DNA of 64,000 nucleotides from Engraulis encrasicolus (lineage: Eukaryota > Chordata > Actinopteri > Clupeiformes > Engraulidae). The notes under the pieces were generated by a model. That model did no database searches. It was not told the origin of the DNA and saw only the letters and a list, made by a program, of their open reading frames with translations. The position numbers and the translations under genes were made by a program. The stretch is from positions 18,522,177 through 18,586,176 of the forward strand of contig NC_085869.1 of assembly GCF_034702125.1 (NCBI RefSeq), written 5' to 3'. This document shows, one piece after another, positions 11,028-22,710 of this stretch (its first letter is position 1; every line of letters starts with the position of its first letter).

Positions 11028-11172
11028 TAAGCAATAAGCCACATGAGTATGTGTGTTTGTGTTCGATTTATAACGGCTAATATTAGCAGCGCTCTGCTTC
11101 GCGTCGTGCTATGTCTCCCCTTACCTGTTATAAATCGAACACAAACCCACGGCCTCTCTTGGCTTATTGCTT
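11028..11172. repeat. Foldback repeat
   Basis: The left arm ('taagcaataagcca', 'gtttgtgttcgatttataac') and the right arm ('gttataaatcgaacacaaac', 'tggcttattgctta') are inverse complements with a GC-rich loop of about 60 nt. It lies 286 bp upstream of the penultimate farp1 exon. Confidence 0.87.
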
Positions 11173-11224
11173 AAATAATGTACTCATATACTGTACATTC
11201 AGAATACTGAGTTTCTTGTGTGAC

Positions 11225-11399
11225 CTGCAGGATGGCTACCCACTGGCCAGCCTCAGTATAATGTATAATAAAACATTATACAGTGTGTGTATATATATCC
11301 AGCATACTGAGTGTGTCTACTCTACTCTACTCTACTCTACTCTACTCTACTCTACTCTACTTGTGTGGCCTGCAGGATGGCTACCCACTGGCCAGCCTC
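11225..11399 (+). pseudogene. Two truncated copies of the next farp1 exon start
   Basis: The acceptor and first 24 bases of the exon at 11459 occur twice upstream, at 11231-11254 and 11376-11399. Each reads 'ctgcag|GATGGCTACCCACTGGCCAG' followed by CCTC, against GATGACTACCCCCTGGCCAG in the real exon. Both copies then diverge into 'agtataatgtataataa'. They are 145 bp apart and separated by nine TCTAC units (11316-11360). If used as exons they would replace the PH2 sequence with junk, so they are judged decoy fragments. Confidence 0.85.
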
Positions 11400-11458
11400 A
11401 GTATAATGTATAATAATAATAATTATATTTCTACTTATTTCTATTTCTATTTCTGCAG

Positions 11459-11610
11459 GATGACTACCCCCTGGCCAGCCTCCCTCTGCTGGGCTACTCG
11501 GTCACCATCCCCACAGACCTGGAGAACATCCATAAAGACTACGTCTTCAAACTGCACTTCAAGTCGCACGTGTACTACTTCAGATCAGAGAGTGAATACA
11601 GCTTTGAGAG
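11459..11610 (+). CDS. farp1: farp1 exon: centre of PH2
   Basis: The exon is 152 bp, entering in phase 0 after 'ttctgcag' and ending with two bases of an Arg codon at 'GAGAG|gtacac'. The peptide DDYPLASLPLLGYSVTIPTD, then LENIHKDYVFKLHFKSHVYY, then FRSESEYSFE is the standard FARP PH2 centre. It follows KSHQ of the previous exon directly. Confidence 0.95.
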
Positions 11611-11959
11611 GTACACTTCATGCAGCTTCATGTTTTCTGCTGGATGTTGACTGTGGTCGATTTGTGAAATTCAGTTAATTTAGACTATGATGGACAAAGT
11701 AGATTAAACGTGTTCATCGACGTGTTTATTTTTGTGTGGAATAGTACATTTATTGAAAGTTTCTGCCCCTACACTGTTTCTGGAAATGTAACTAGAATGA
11801 ATGGCAGTGAGTGGGAGCTGTTAGCAGACTGATTGCGGATTTGTTTCCGCATTCGTTTTCTATTAATAAAATGAAAACAATATCACCTGCTGTGAGTACC
11901 CCCCAGGTGTGTAAATGGATATGGTGTGATGGTATGTCTGTGTCTGTGTCTGTGTCCAG

Positions 11960-12038
11960 GTGGATGGAGGTGATCCAGAGTGCCACTGTGTCTGGTGGTC
12001 ATGGTGGTGGTACTTTGGGACGTAAGGACGCTCACTGA
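11960..12038 (+). CDS. farp1: farp1 last exon: PH2 helix, C-terminus and stop
   Basis: The first base completes the Arg codon. Then comes WMEVIQSATVSGG, ending ...GTLGRKDAH and TGA at 12036-12038. WMEVI.SAT is the C-terminal PH2 helix of FARP1. The tail is short and Gly-rich and lacks the mammalian 'SHKESLVY'-type ending. The acceptor is 'gtgtccag'. Confidence 0.93.
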
Positions 12039-13792
12039 CCCAGAGAGAGAGTCATGAGGATCAGCCCCACACCCCCACCCCCACCCGCCTCCTCTGCTCC
12101 AGTCTGCCCACACCAGCTCCCTGTATGCAGCCATGGGCAACCTGAAGTTGAGCCCCGTTTCTCAAAAGCATCATTGCTAATCAGTTAGCAACTTACTAGG
12201 TTTCCAATGGGAAATAAATAGCATTGCAACCAAATAAGTTGCTAACTTAGTTGAGAAACGCGCCCGTGGATAAATTAGTTTACAATAATAATGCAGTGCC
12301 ACATATTCCAAATTGCCTGCTTTACCAGCTAAAATCACCTGGTTGAATTGGACAGGTTAAATCTAGGTCATTTGGGAAATGTGGCACTGGATTGCAACTA
12401 ATGAATCCAGGTTGCCCGCCGCTGCCTGTGTGAGTGAGTGTCTCTGATCCTGCCATATCGACACGGGGCCAACTCCCAACTCTTCTGCAACTTACTGCTT
12501 TTATTCACTTCAGTTCCTAAAGCAAGACTTTCTAGTCATGGTCCAATTATTTTTCATTAATGTACAGCATAAGTAGATTACACACACTCTGTCTTGTAAA
12601 CACACACGTAAAGTAAACACACACGCACACACGCACACACACACACATACAAAACACAAGCCCGGATGCATGTACATGAACACTATACATACGTTACACA
12701 CAGGCTGTGAGACATTCTTACCATGTGTGCATGCAGATCCTTGGTGCTTTTTTAAAATGGTGCCATGTCGCTGGTTTAGACAGCATCAGACACAGCGTTG
12801 CTTTTCCTGCATTTTTACAGGCCTTCCCAGCCTTTTATAGGGTCCCATTTTATACTATTTTTAATGGTTTATGCAAGTTTCTTGTTTTTGCCTTTCTGTC
12901 ATTGATTGTTTTACTATGGAAAGCAGCCGTCAATAAGAGTTCTGTCATTTTTAGGACTATTTTTTTCATAGGGATCTAGCTAGTTGTCATTGCTACTACA
13001 TCACACCACACAACTTTTTGATGGTTTTGATGTTCCTGTTAAATAACAATAGCTGCTTTGGAGTCCAACAGCTCAAGTGCCAAACTGTTCTGCCGTGTGG
13101 TCTTTGTAATTCATTTTTTTTAAAACATGGAGGGCACCGACAGCCTACATTTATGTTTGGAAAAGCAGACTTTTGACACAAATCATGCTGTAGCCATTTT
13201 TTGAGACAAGTATTTATAGGAAAAGAAATATCCACAAAAGATTTTTAAAAAACTAATTTGACACGGTACCATTAACTTACGTAAAACTATTGTTAGGGAA
13301 ATTTTTATTTTTTCAAAACTGAAAATGTGTTTTAATTTATATTTAGTTTATACATCATGGCTTTCATCTGAACTATATATTTAAAAGATTTTATCTCCTA
13401 AACTGATCTAACTAATTGTGTATATTCGCCACAGGTCAACCAGAAAGTTTATAAAAGTTTGACACTGTAGGCATTACCTTTAAGAAAAAAAAACACATTT
13501 ATATAAAATTCCTGGACAGAATTGATATGAAGCTTTAAAATGTATAGAAAACATGACATTTAATTTAGTTTGATATACAGTAAACTATGAATCCCCCAGT
13601 ATACAAAACTGCCTCTAATGTGTTAAAGTCTCTCCTGTGAAAATGCAATGGATGGGATAAGACTGTGAATAGGACAATTGTGTGGATGTCTGTGTTGACA
13701 GTGAAAGGGAAGCTAATGCTTCTTCAAGAGAGCCCAATGGAGATGAAAGCAATAAAAATCTCATCTGAACCTTATATGACCTCTGTAATTAT
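12039..13792 (+). other. farp1: farp1 3' UTR and possible cleavage region
   Basis: No coding segment was seen. AATAAA occurs at 12213-12218 and again at 13751-13756 ('agcaataaaaatc'). Either could direct cleavage, and the second would give a UTR of about 1.7 kb. The UTR limits are inferred only. Confidence 0.45.
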
Positions 13793-15102
13793 TATATCCC
13801 CGAAACGCGGAGCATCGGGGATGTAATGGTTTTGCGTGCGCCGCCGCCGCGTCCGCCGCCGCGTCCGCCGCGTCCGCCGCCGCGTAAGGTCTTTCGTGTT
13901 AACGCGATAACTTTTGAACGGATGTTTGGATTTGTCCCAGATTTTTTGGGTGAATGCTCTAGGGCGGGTTCATGAACTGATTCGAGTTTGGAGGTCAACA
14001 CTTTCAAGATGGCCGAATTCAAGATGGCCGAATTTTTGTTTGGTCCATAACTTCTGACCGGGTGGATGGATTTGTCCCAGATTTGGTGTGTGAATGCTCT
14101 AGGGTAGGTTCATGAACTGCTTCGAGTTGGGAGGTCAACACTTTCAAGATGGCCGAATTCAAGATGGCTGAATTTTTGTTTGGTCCATAACTTCTGACCG
14201 GGTGGATGGATTTGTCCCAGATTTGGTGTGTGAATGCTCTAGGGTAGGTCCATGAACTGATTCGAGTTTGGAGGTCAACACTGTCAAGATGGCTGGATTC
14301 AAGATGGCCGAATTATTGTTTTGCCCATAACTACTGACTGGGTGGATGGATTTGTCCCAGATTTGGTGTGTGAATGCTCTAGGGTAGGTTCATGAATTGA
14401 TTCGAGTTTGGAGGTCAACACTTTCAAGATGGCTGAATTCAAGATGGCCGAATTATTGTTTGGCCCATAACTACTGACCGGGTGGATGGATTTGTCCCAG
14501 ATTTTGTGTGTGAATGCTCTAGGGTAGGTTCATGAACTGATTCGAGTTTGGAAGACAACACTTTCAAAATGGCGGAATTTTCTTTTGGCCCATAACTTCT
14601 GACTGGGTGGATTGATTTGCCCGGTAACACCTTATTTTAATGGTTCACCATTTCAGTGAATCTACCATATTAGGTACAGTGTAATAACCAATGTAACAAT
14701 ATTTAATACCATGTAATACTAGTGTAATACCAGTGTAACAATATGCAATATCAGGTACAGTGTAATAACGAGTGTAACAGTATGCGATACCATGTAATAT
14801 AGTGTAATACCAGTGTAACAATATGCAATACCATGTAATACCACATGATGTAAGTAAAACAATTACATTGTATTAAATATTGTTACACTGGTTATTACAC
14901 TGTACCTAATGTGGTATATCCACTGAACCATTAAAACAGTATTACCATTTGCCCCATTTTTTGCTTCATTTTCACAATAGTCGTTTGGTTTTAAGCCTAT
15001 GCACGTCATGTCACGTCTGTATGTATCATATACGTTTACGAAATGGTGGACGGGAGTGGTAGGAATGATGGGGGACTGGAGGCGTCGCGTTTCGGGGATA
15101 TA
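13793..15102. mobile_element. 1.3-kb inverted-repeat element carrying a 140-bp satellite
   Basis: The ends 'tatatccccgaaacgcg' and 'cgcgtttcggggatata' are perfect 17-bp inverted repeats. Just inside the left end is a (GCCGCCGCGTC)n-like stretch. From about 13890 to 14630 runs a tandem array in which 'gatttgtcccag' ends at 13940, 14080, 14220, 14360 and 14500, an exact 140-bp period, plus a shortened sixth unit. No transposase frame is present. The superfamily is not recognised. Confidence 0.85.
14632..14946. mobile_element. Element nested in the 140-bp satellite, 8-bp target duplication
   Basis: The ends 'ggtaacaccttattttaatg' and 'cattaaaacagtattacc' are inverted. The direct repeat ATTTGCCC flanks it at 14624-14631 and 14947-14954. 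The interior repeats 'gtaataccagtgtaacaata'. It interrupts the sixth satellite unit. Confidence 0.88.
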
Positions 15103-16126
15103 CCTTAAGCAGTCGAAGGCGACTGCACAGGCAGTCTAGTTTTTACAGTACTGTATATGAAATGTGTTTTACATCGTCTATCCTCTAGAGGGCACCATTA
15201 CTCAAGAAAAGCAACAGAGGCCAGCGGGGCATACTCGGCGGAGTTTGATTGATGGAAATTTTGGAATTCTTTTCAATATGACTTCCGAATGAGATGTGCA
15301 AATATTTGCCATGGCTTCCGGGGTGTCTTCAGTAAATATGGCACGCCTACTAAAGATGTATCTAATGTACTTACAACCTTAGTTTCGCAGTAGGTTTTGT
15401 GTATACGATATAATGTGGGTGTGTAAGGTCATCTGACAGTTGCGCACAAACTGACCATCTTCATGTCATTAATTCAGTCCCCAGCTCGCAATTTTAAAGG
15501 CAGCATACATAGGCCTACTATATAGAAAACTGAATTGCGTTCTTTGCATTCAATGATTCTAGATATTAACCCAATTTTTCAGCACTGCCTCTACCAACTG
15601 TAATTGGTGAAGTTGTATGGTCCGTTCAAACATACAGGACTTTTCTCCTCACCGTCGCATGTTTATTTAGATGACTTAACAACTGTGCGCGGGGCCGTGG
15701 CGAGGCCGTGGGCTGTCTTCTGTAGTGGGGGGAGGGAGCTAGTATGCCGACCTGCTTAGGGAGCGAAGCACGCGGATTATGGACTGCCTGGCGCAGCGCG
15801 TGTATGCCGACATGGATTCCATACTGAGCCGGTGACAGCACTTGGAGGATACCATGGCTTGTTTTGATATCCCAGATTCAGATGGAGACCGCACCCAATG
15901 GATATCTACTTGTTTCGCACGCAGAATGAATGTTTGAATTATGACTTTTGGGAAAAACTAGCAGTGGGCACGAAACAGCATGACAGAGTTCCAAACTCCA
16001 GGTGCGCATCAGTAGACTAGCGGGAAAAGAGGACACGAACTCCCTTCATGTGGTGGATAACTCTTTTCACTTTTCACGAAAAACCTGGCGTTTCCTACTC
16101 GTCGATTTAATGACAGTGGCTCGACC
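15103..16126 (+). promoter_or_regulatory. dock9: Upstream and 5' leader region of the first dock9 exon
   Basis: There is a GC-enriched patch at about 15690-15830. A small open frame at 15854-15937 has a good start context ('accATGg') and encodes MACFDIPDSDGDRTQWISTC plus 7 residues before TGA. If transcribed it would be an upstream ORF 189 bp before the dock9 start. Promoter position is inferred from location only. Confidence 0.4.
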
Positions 16127-16243
16127 ATGTCTCTCTCAGTTCACCAGGAAACGAGGAAATTTACAAGGGGGCTAAGTAAACCCGGAACGGCGGCAGAACT
16201 ACGCCAAAGCGTCTCTGAGGTGGTCAGGACGTCGGTGCTTGTT
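16127..16243 (+). CDS. dock9: dock9 first coding exon (conventional N-terminus)
   Basis: ATG lies in an A-at-minus-3 context, followed by 39 codons and a phase-0 donor 'CTTGTT|gtaagt'. The peptide [20 protein letters not shown] then [19 protein letters not shown] carries the '[28 protein letters not shown]' signature of the N-terminus of zizimin-type DOCK proteins and is closest to DOCK9. DOCK9 is a Cdc42-specific exchange factor with PH, DHR1 and DHR2 domains, acting at membranes in dendrite growth. The DOCK10 and DOCK11 versions differ clearly. The next dock9 exon was not found in this window, so the intron is at least 47 kb. Confidence 0.92.
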
Positions 16244-18239
16244 GTAAGTAGGCTACTATGGTGTTCCTGAAGGGAAGCACACAGGTTGTCTTTGAATGTG
16301 TTGTGTTTTTTATCATAGGCCTACCAAGAACTTTCAGGTAGCCTATCTATCAGGTGATTTTAAGTTACGGGTCACTAAATTAGGCTAAACAAATGAACAT
16401 GTTTGCTGTCATACTGCACCCTGTGCGCTTGGAAAACACCCTCCTTTCACTTCCTCCTACTATCTTCTTCAAATAAGATGATGTTTGGTCAATTTTTATT
16501 CAGTTCTGATCCGGCAACAGATTTCCTATGGCTGAGAATTTTAAAAGTAGGCTAGCATCATTATCCCATATATGGTTGCCATGGCATAGGATTCTCATGG
16601 ATTGTTTACTGTTTACTGACATGTGGTTGCATGTAATCCCTGTGTATAGCCTACTGTAGAATCAAGTCTCCACGTCTCACGTCTACAGACCAAGACCACT
16701 CAATTTGAGTTTGTACAAATTTCACTAGCATCACCAGTCACACTTTAGTCCCAATGATCAGACATGTCACACATCAACTGAATGGTGCTGCTTTCTGACA
16801 GGCAGTGTTGTGGAATAGCCGAGTGTTGAGTTAGGCCTACACTCCAAAATGTTTGCACTAGACTAAATAGTAACACCCATGGCATGGACAACAAAACATT
16901 TGCTAGCTAAACCATCTGTGGTGACTGGAATATAAAAAAAAAACCTCAAGTGGGCCAGGAATGTTAGTGTGACCAAGAAGCACCACACAGTCAGTAATGA
17001 ATTCCTCCATGATCCATGTAAATATCCCGACTGGAAAAGAAGGATCCCATTCAGGGGCATAAAGAGCAGATTGTGATGAATCCCCACAAGTGGACCGCGA
17101 TTGTATTTCAACCAGTGTGGAAACACAAATGTATTGTTTACTTGCAATGGAGGGATAGGCCCACACTAGACTCCAGCCAGAGAGGAATTGGACCCATTGG
17201 ACCATTGCTGTTAGGATATGTATTTTTTCAGGGCACGTTTTATTGATAATATGTCACTACTTAAATATTTATTACACCATACAAAAAAGCATTTCCTGTG
17301 CTAGTACACATTTATTGCCCTCACAGGCAACTTTGTCTCCATTTTCACTCAAAGGCCACTCAAAGATGTAGGCCTAAGTCAGCAACCACAAGGCAGAATG
17401 TCTTCTGGGTTCTCGTGCTTGGCGTGGGACTCTGAGCATGGGGTGTTTGTTTGTCTATTGTGTAGTAGAACCCTTGCTGCAGAGGTGGATGTGCCCACTG
17501 CAGCATCCACAGCCTGGCCTCTCTGTTCCCGGCTCAAAGACTGCCCTACTTGAAAGTCACTAGACTTCTTAATGACCGTCACCAGCTTTGAATTTGTTGT
17601 GCTGTTTGCGACACTTTTACCATGAAACAAAGCAGTGTGTTTGCATTCTTTCTGTTTGATTAAATTAGACTAAACCCAGATTCTTGCCTGTCAGGGCTGC
17701 GTAAAGGCTCACTGTTCTGTAGTTTGTGATTATGGAAAAAGGCACTCAAATGTTTCATCGTCTGGCCAGCTGTTGCGCTATTGTTATGATTGCAGTTTTC
17801 ATTAGTTAAGCATTTGGAAATAGGCAGCCGGGGATGGTTCTGACATTGTGATCAATCCAATGTGTTGTCACATAGTTGTTCCACAGCTAACTGCACCAGA
17901 TCAATAACCTCTTAGACCCTGGGGCTCGGCAGGCATACTTTTGATCCTCTCTGACGGCACCATGAATCATCCCTTTCTTTGTAATGAATCAGTCAATCAC
18001 TTGAGGTTGGATGACTAGAACATTTGACCATTTCATGACTAATCGATTGGACAGTTGTAATGAACAGCTGTGTGTTTAATGGTCTCTGATGCAGTTCTCA
18101 TCACGTTCATAATTTTGTGTGTTGTATTAGTTTTTGTGTTTCAGAGCGTGCCAATAGCAAGGGGTGGTGTAGTTGCTGCTGTGATTTCCATGTATTCGGA
18201 AATAGGCTGGTAATATACAGTTATGTAAATGGTAAAAGT

Positions 18240-18484
18240 ACTGCATGGCGCCTTTTCACTCCTTCAAACACTCAAAGCACTTTACATTGTATGCCTCACA
18301 TTCACCTATTCACACACCGGTGACAGTGGCTGCCACACATGGTACCACCCTGCCACCAGGAGCAATTTGGGGTTAAGTATCTCGCTCAAGGACACATCGG
18401 TGGGGTCAGCTAGAGCGGGACTCGAACCTGCAACCTTCTGGTTGCCAAACAGACGCAGCCTCTATTTCTTGAACCAACTCCTCC
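18240..18484 (-). mobile_element. tRNA-derived SINE-like repeat (teleost type)
   Basis: On the minus strand 18417-18428 reads GGTTCGAGTCCC, a perfect Pol III box B. The body ('gcactttacattgtatgcct', 'cacattcacctattcacaca', 'ctcgctcaaggacacatcgg') matches a repeat widespread in bony-fish genomes, as I recall. No tail or target duplication was defined. Confidence 0.65.
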
Positions 18485-19975
18485 ACCACTACCAGCTGTG
18501 ACCAGGTGCTGTTGGTTCCAGTTCATGTGTGACACTATTCCATCAAGCCTTCATGCCCCTGCACACTGGTGGTCAGCAAGGCCTGAAAGAAAAATCACAG
18601 GCAGTAAAAACAGGAGAAAACTCTGTTGCCACACGAATGTCTATTTTGGATGTTCAGCCACTTATCCACAGTGATGCTGAGAATGACATACCACTCTCCA
18701 ATGGTGACATGAGGACATCTCTCCCTCTTTGTCATCTTCCTCTCATAATCATACACGTATCCGAAATCTGCCTTTCTGTAGACTTTGACTTAAAGTAATA
18801 GAAGCATCGTAGAATCTGTATTTCTTGCATTTTGATGTGCAACCGGTCTTGCGCTTTATATAATGGCAACCATTTCCAGAGGTCAGTGCCCTGTCAGCAC
18901 GGCTGTTCATTTTCTGATGCTGGATATTGACCCGGCCAGGCCATCTGTGACGAGAGGAGAGTGGCTGATGGATGGCAGAGGGGGTGACCTCTGTCCATTA
19001 CAACATATGCCATAGGCCTGTGTCCATGTTGAACACAATGGAATCATTGCATACAACATATGCCTTAAGTTATGTGTGCATGATGAACGCAGTGAAAGCA
19101 TTACAGGCAACATATGACTTTTGTGTGCACGATGAAACCATGAACATTTTCAAATACGTAATTGTCGTCATCATTCCTTACTGTAGCTGCCTGTGTGGAA
19201 GATGAAAGGCATTTCTGACATTTGCAGTAAGGTCATCCACACAGACCACAATGCTGTTCTCCTTTGTTGTACTGTAGGACTGCCGTCATCGTCCACCAAC
19301 TGTACTTCCCTCCCAACACCTGGCCTGGCATCTTTTCTCAACACTCCAGACAGCCACCCTCTGCTAATGAACACTTGATGACTGGGCTGACCTCCTCTGG
19401 CCTTGCGAGACGCGAAGATGGGAAGCCAATAGCACAGGCCACGCTTTGTTGGCAGCGTAACTCGATTAGGTGGTGAATTTTAGAGCCTCACATAGTTGCC
19501 TGCTTGGGTGTTGGGGGATCCCTTCAATTGAATACCTTAATCAGTAATTCCAGCATCAAAAGACCAATTCATTTCATTAGATGTAGAAATACTTTCGTGC
19601 TTATAATAGCTTGTGTTGTACAAATGTTTCACGTAATTTCTTTACCGCGTCTGTTCTTTCCACACTGCGCTCTTGTGCTCGTTCCCAAGGTGTTTGTAAG
19701 AGATTAGCACTAGATTGCCAGTCTAGGGTCACTGAGCAGTGTTTCTGGCAGTAGGTCTGGAGGACCAATCACGAACCCCACACCTCTCTCAGTCGCACTC
19801 CTAGTATATACAGCTAATCAGCTAAATAAGCTGATTCTAATTTGGAACTGTTCAAACTAGGTGAAAGAGTTGCTCAGTAAAATCACTCACCTGTAAGTAT
19901 TAAGCCTACTGAATGGGATTGGCACATATGGTATGATGGCATCTGTATCCAGATTGACTGAATAATGGTATACAG

Positions 19976-20140
19976 CAGGGGTGGGGAACCTATGTCTCGA
20001 GGGCCGTTTGCGTTCCTTGAGGCCATTTTATCCGGCCCCCAATATAATTTCAATGTTATGCATCTTCACATGAAATATGACATATTTTTGTAAAGGAGTC
20101 TGAGAAATTACATTTACAATTGGGTTATATAGTGTGTTCG
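19976..20140. mobile_element. Truncated hAT-type element (CAGGGGTGGGG end)
   Basis: It begins 'caggggtggggaacctatgt' and continues with 'tctcgagggccgttt' and 'ttatccggccccc', colinear with the complete copy at 27290-27735. Only the left end is present. Confidence 0.75.
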
Positions 20141-20230
20141 TCAGTAAGTGAAGTCATCAGCGCATGCCTCATGTGGCATTAGAGGGTCTCGTATCCCAGA
20201 AGGCATCAACAGTGGTGACTAATGACTTTT

Positions 20231-20434
<204 letters not shown>

Positions 20435-21730
20435 TGAGTGTACTCCCAGGGGAGTATAAACGCCCTGTAGAGGAGCTATCAGAGGAGATTATTAATACAT
20501 GAACTCTTACAGTAGGTGCCCCAATGACCGTCTAAGAAGACAGACTGGGCTATTCCCTTTTGGTGTGTGTGTGTGTGTGTGCGTGTGTGTGTGCGTGTGT
20601 GTGTGTGTGTCTGCGCCTGTTTCTGTGCAGACTGTTTCTGTGTAAACTGTTGTTTCTCTTTGAGGCCCCAAACCCACTCAACTTGACTAGTTTCCTTCCT
20701 GTGAATGTTTAGCAGAAAAATCATCTAAATTACCGTGGTAATACAGAAATTATATGGCTCGTTGCTTATGGTTTATCTCCCTTGTGCTGTTTGTCTGAAA
20801 TAGCCTATAGCAGATATTCACAGATATTCTGGAAAAGAATTGCATCTATTCTGACAAATAAATGAGCTATTGCTTGCTGTAAAACACTGCAGCTTATTGT
20901 TGGACTGCTGTGGCACATTTTTCTGGGAGATAACCATAGTTTTGTCCGAGGTTTATTCAATATTATTTTGTAACAATACAATGCTGTGCACATACATTCA
21001 TGAAGGAATGTCTAAGGGGGATGTGGGCGGCTGTGGATGTGAAGTGAAGGGTTAGATGTTTTCTCCAAACCCCCGAAGATTTATAGAGTCATTGTGAGTG
21101 AGTGAAAAAAAGGAGGTATTAAATCCACAATGCAACACACGCCCAAAAGTCTAGCCATAAATAATGTCTGGGGCAGGACTGCACAGCGCAGCGCTGAGGT
21201 TTTAATCCCATCCAGCTCATCTCCGGGGGGACGGGCTGCAAGGATTCCACACTGCGGTGCACGAGACGCCGCCAGAGGAGCTTGTCCAAACGTGTGAGGA
21301 TGGAGGTCTCAGCCAACAAAACGCTCAGCGAGAGTTACATTCTTTAGCCTCTGACTGACTGACTGACTGATGCCCGTTGCCACAGCCAAGCTGGATCTAA
21401 ATACCAAGGGCAAACTTTTTAGCCATTCTCTTTAGCCATTCTGTTAGACTGAACTCTGAAAAGGCGAACGTGATAAATGGATAAGTGGAGAGGCAGAACT
21501 GCCAAGCAATCAGTGCTTGAGTCTGCACAGATTTGACAAGTACAAGGCCTCTCACAGAATGATTTCCCAGGCCCTGTTGGACTATCGTGATCAGTCCTGG
21601 TCAATAGTATGATGATCCAATCATGGATTTGAAATTAAATTCCCTCTCATTTGTCAAATGAGAGTTCCGATTTTTTGTCTAGAAGTAAGAAGGAAATGCC
21701 TAAATGGTGTGCTTTATCATTTTGTATTCT

Positions 21731-21837
21731 AACTGTTCAAGTTCTTTTGTTTCAGACATGTAAAAGTTTATCTTTTATCTGACATGTTTCGATGGTGAAA
21801 CTTCCGTCTGCATCTGAACAAAAGAACTTGAACAGTT
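21731..21837. repeat. Foldback repeat of the 'atgtttcga' type
   Basis: The arms 'aactgttcaagttcttttgt' and 'acaaaagaacttgaacagtt' are exact inverse complements. The interior has 'catgtttcgatggtgaaac', a degenerate form of the shared foldback core. Confidence 0.88.
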
Positions 21838-21863
21838 CATATAACCTCAGACATAATCTACGT

Positions 21864-22204
21864 CAGTGGTTCTCAACTGGAACAGACTTGGGACCCACCA
21901 TTTTCCACTCTCATTCGGTCGCGACCCAATTTTTTTAGCGTTCAAGTCAATTCAATGCAATTCTCAAAATGTAACCAAGACTCGAATGACTGGTTGCATG
22001 CTATCTATCTCGCATAAACATTCAGATTGTATCTATGACAACAGATGACACGGAGTTCACTAGCCTATCAAAATAAAATTGTTGCAGGAAAAGTTGGATT
22101 TTTTTTTTTTAGAATTACGTTTTTTTACACCAAGGCTCCGCGACCCACCCATGACCCCTCCGCGACCCACTTTTGGGTCGCGACCCACCAGTTGAGAAAA
22201 ACTG
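21864..22204. mobile_element. hAT-type MITE, 341 bp, copy 1
   Basis: The ends are 'cagtggttctcaactgg' and 'ccagttgagaaaaactg', with a perfect 8-bp target duplication ATCTACGT at 21856-21863 and 22205-22212. It is nearly identical to 39003-39374. Confidence 0.95.
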
Positions 22205-22425
22205 ATCTACGTCATACATACATTTTGTATTCTGCTTGAGGCTAAGCACTGCAATGGCACAGCATCAGGGATGTCTGTGGTGTGTAAGTAGAGCATCCTC
22301 CCCAAAAGGCACCGCTCCAAAAGCCACCCATGCCCTAACAGGAAGTGCCCACTGCTTCCTGCCTCTTGTGTCATTTTTCCAATGGACGCCCTGAGAACTA
22401 GATAGAGCCGAAAGCTGTGTGCGCA

Positions 22426-22427
<2 letters not shown>

Positions 22428-22512
<85 letters not shown>

Positions 22513-22536
22513 CCTCTCTCTTGCCCACCCCAACTG

Positions 22537-22615
<79 letters not shown>

Positions 22616-22648
22616 CATTTCCCTTCCCCACCCACCTCCCAAACTGGA

Positions 22649-22706
<58 letters not shown>
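22428..22706. repeat. Triple (CT)n array
   Basis: Three CT arrays (22428-22508, 22539-22611, 22651-22706) are separated by similar spacers containing 'cccca(c)cc.aactggact', so array plus spacer was itself duplicated. Confidence 0.93.

Positions 22707-22710
<4 letters not shown>

Noticed and set aside
11231..11399. Real alternative exons encoding DGYPLASLS
   Set aside because: Only 24 bases match the true exon and no usable donor keeps the PH2 frame. They look like duplication debris.
13793..14630. Regular direct repeats that could suggest a CRISPR array
   Set aside because: The 140-bp units are contiguous without unique spacers and sit inside an eukaryotic inverted-repeat element.
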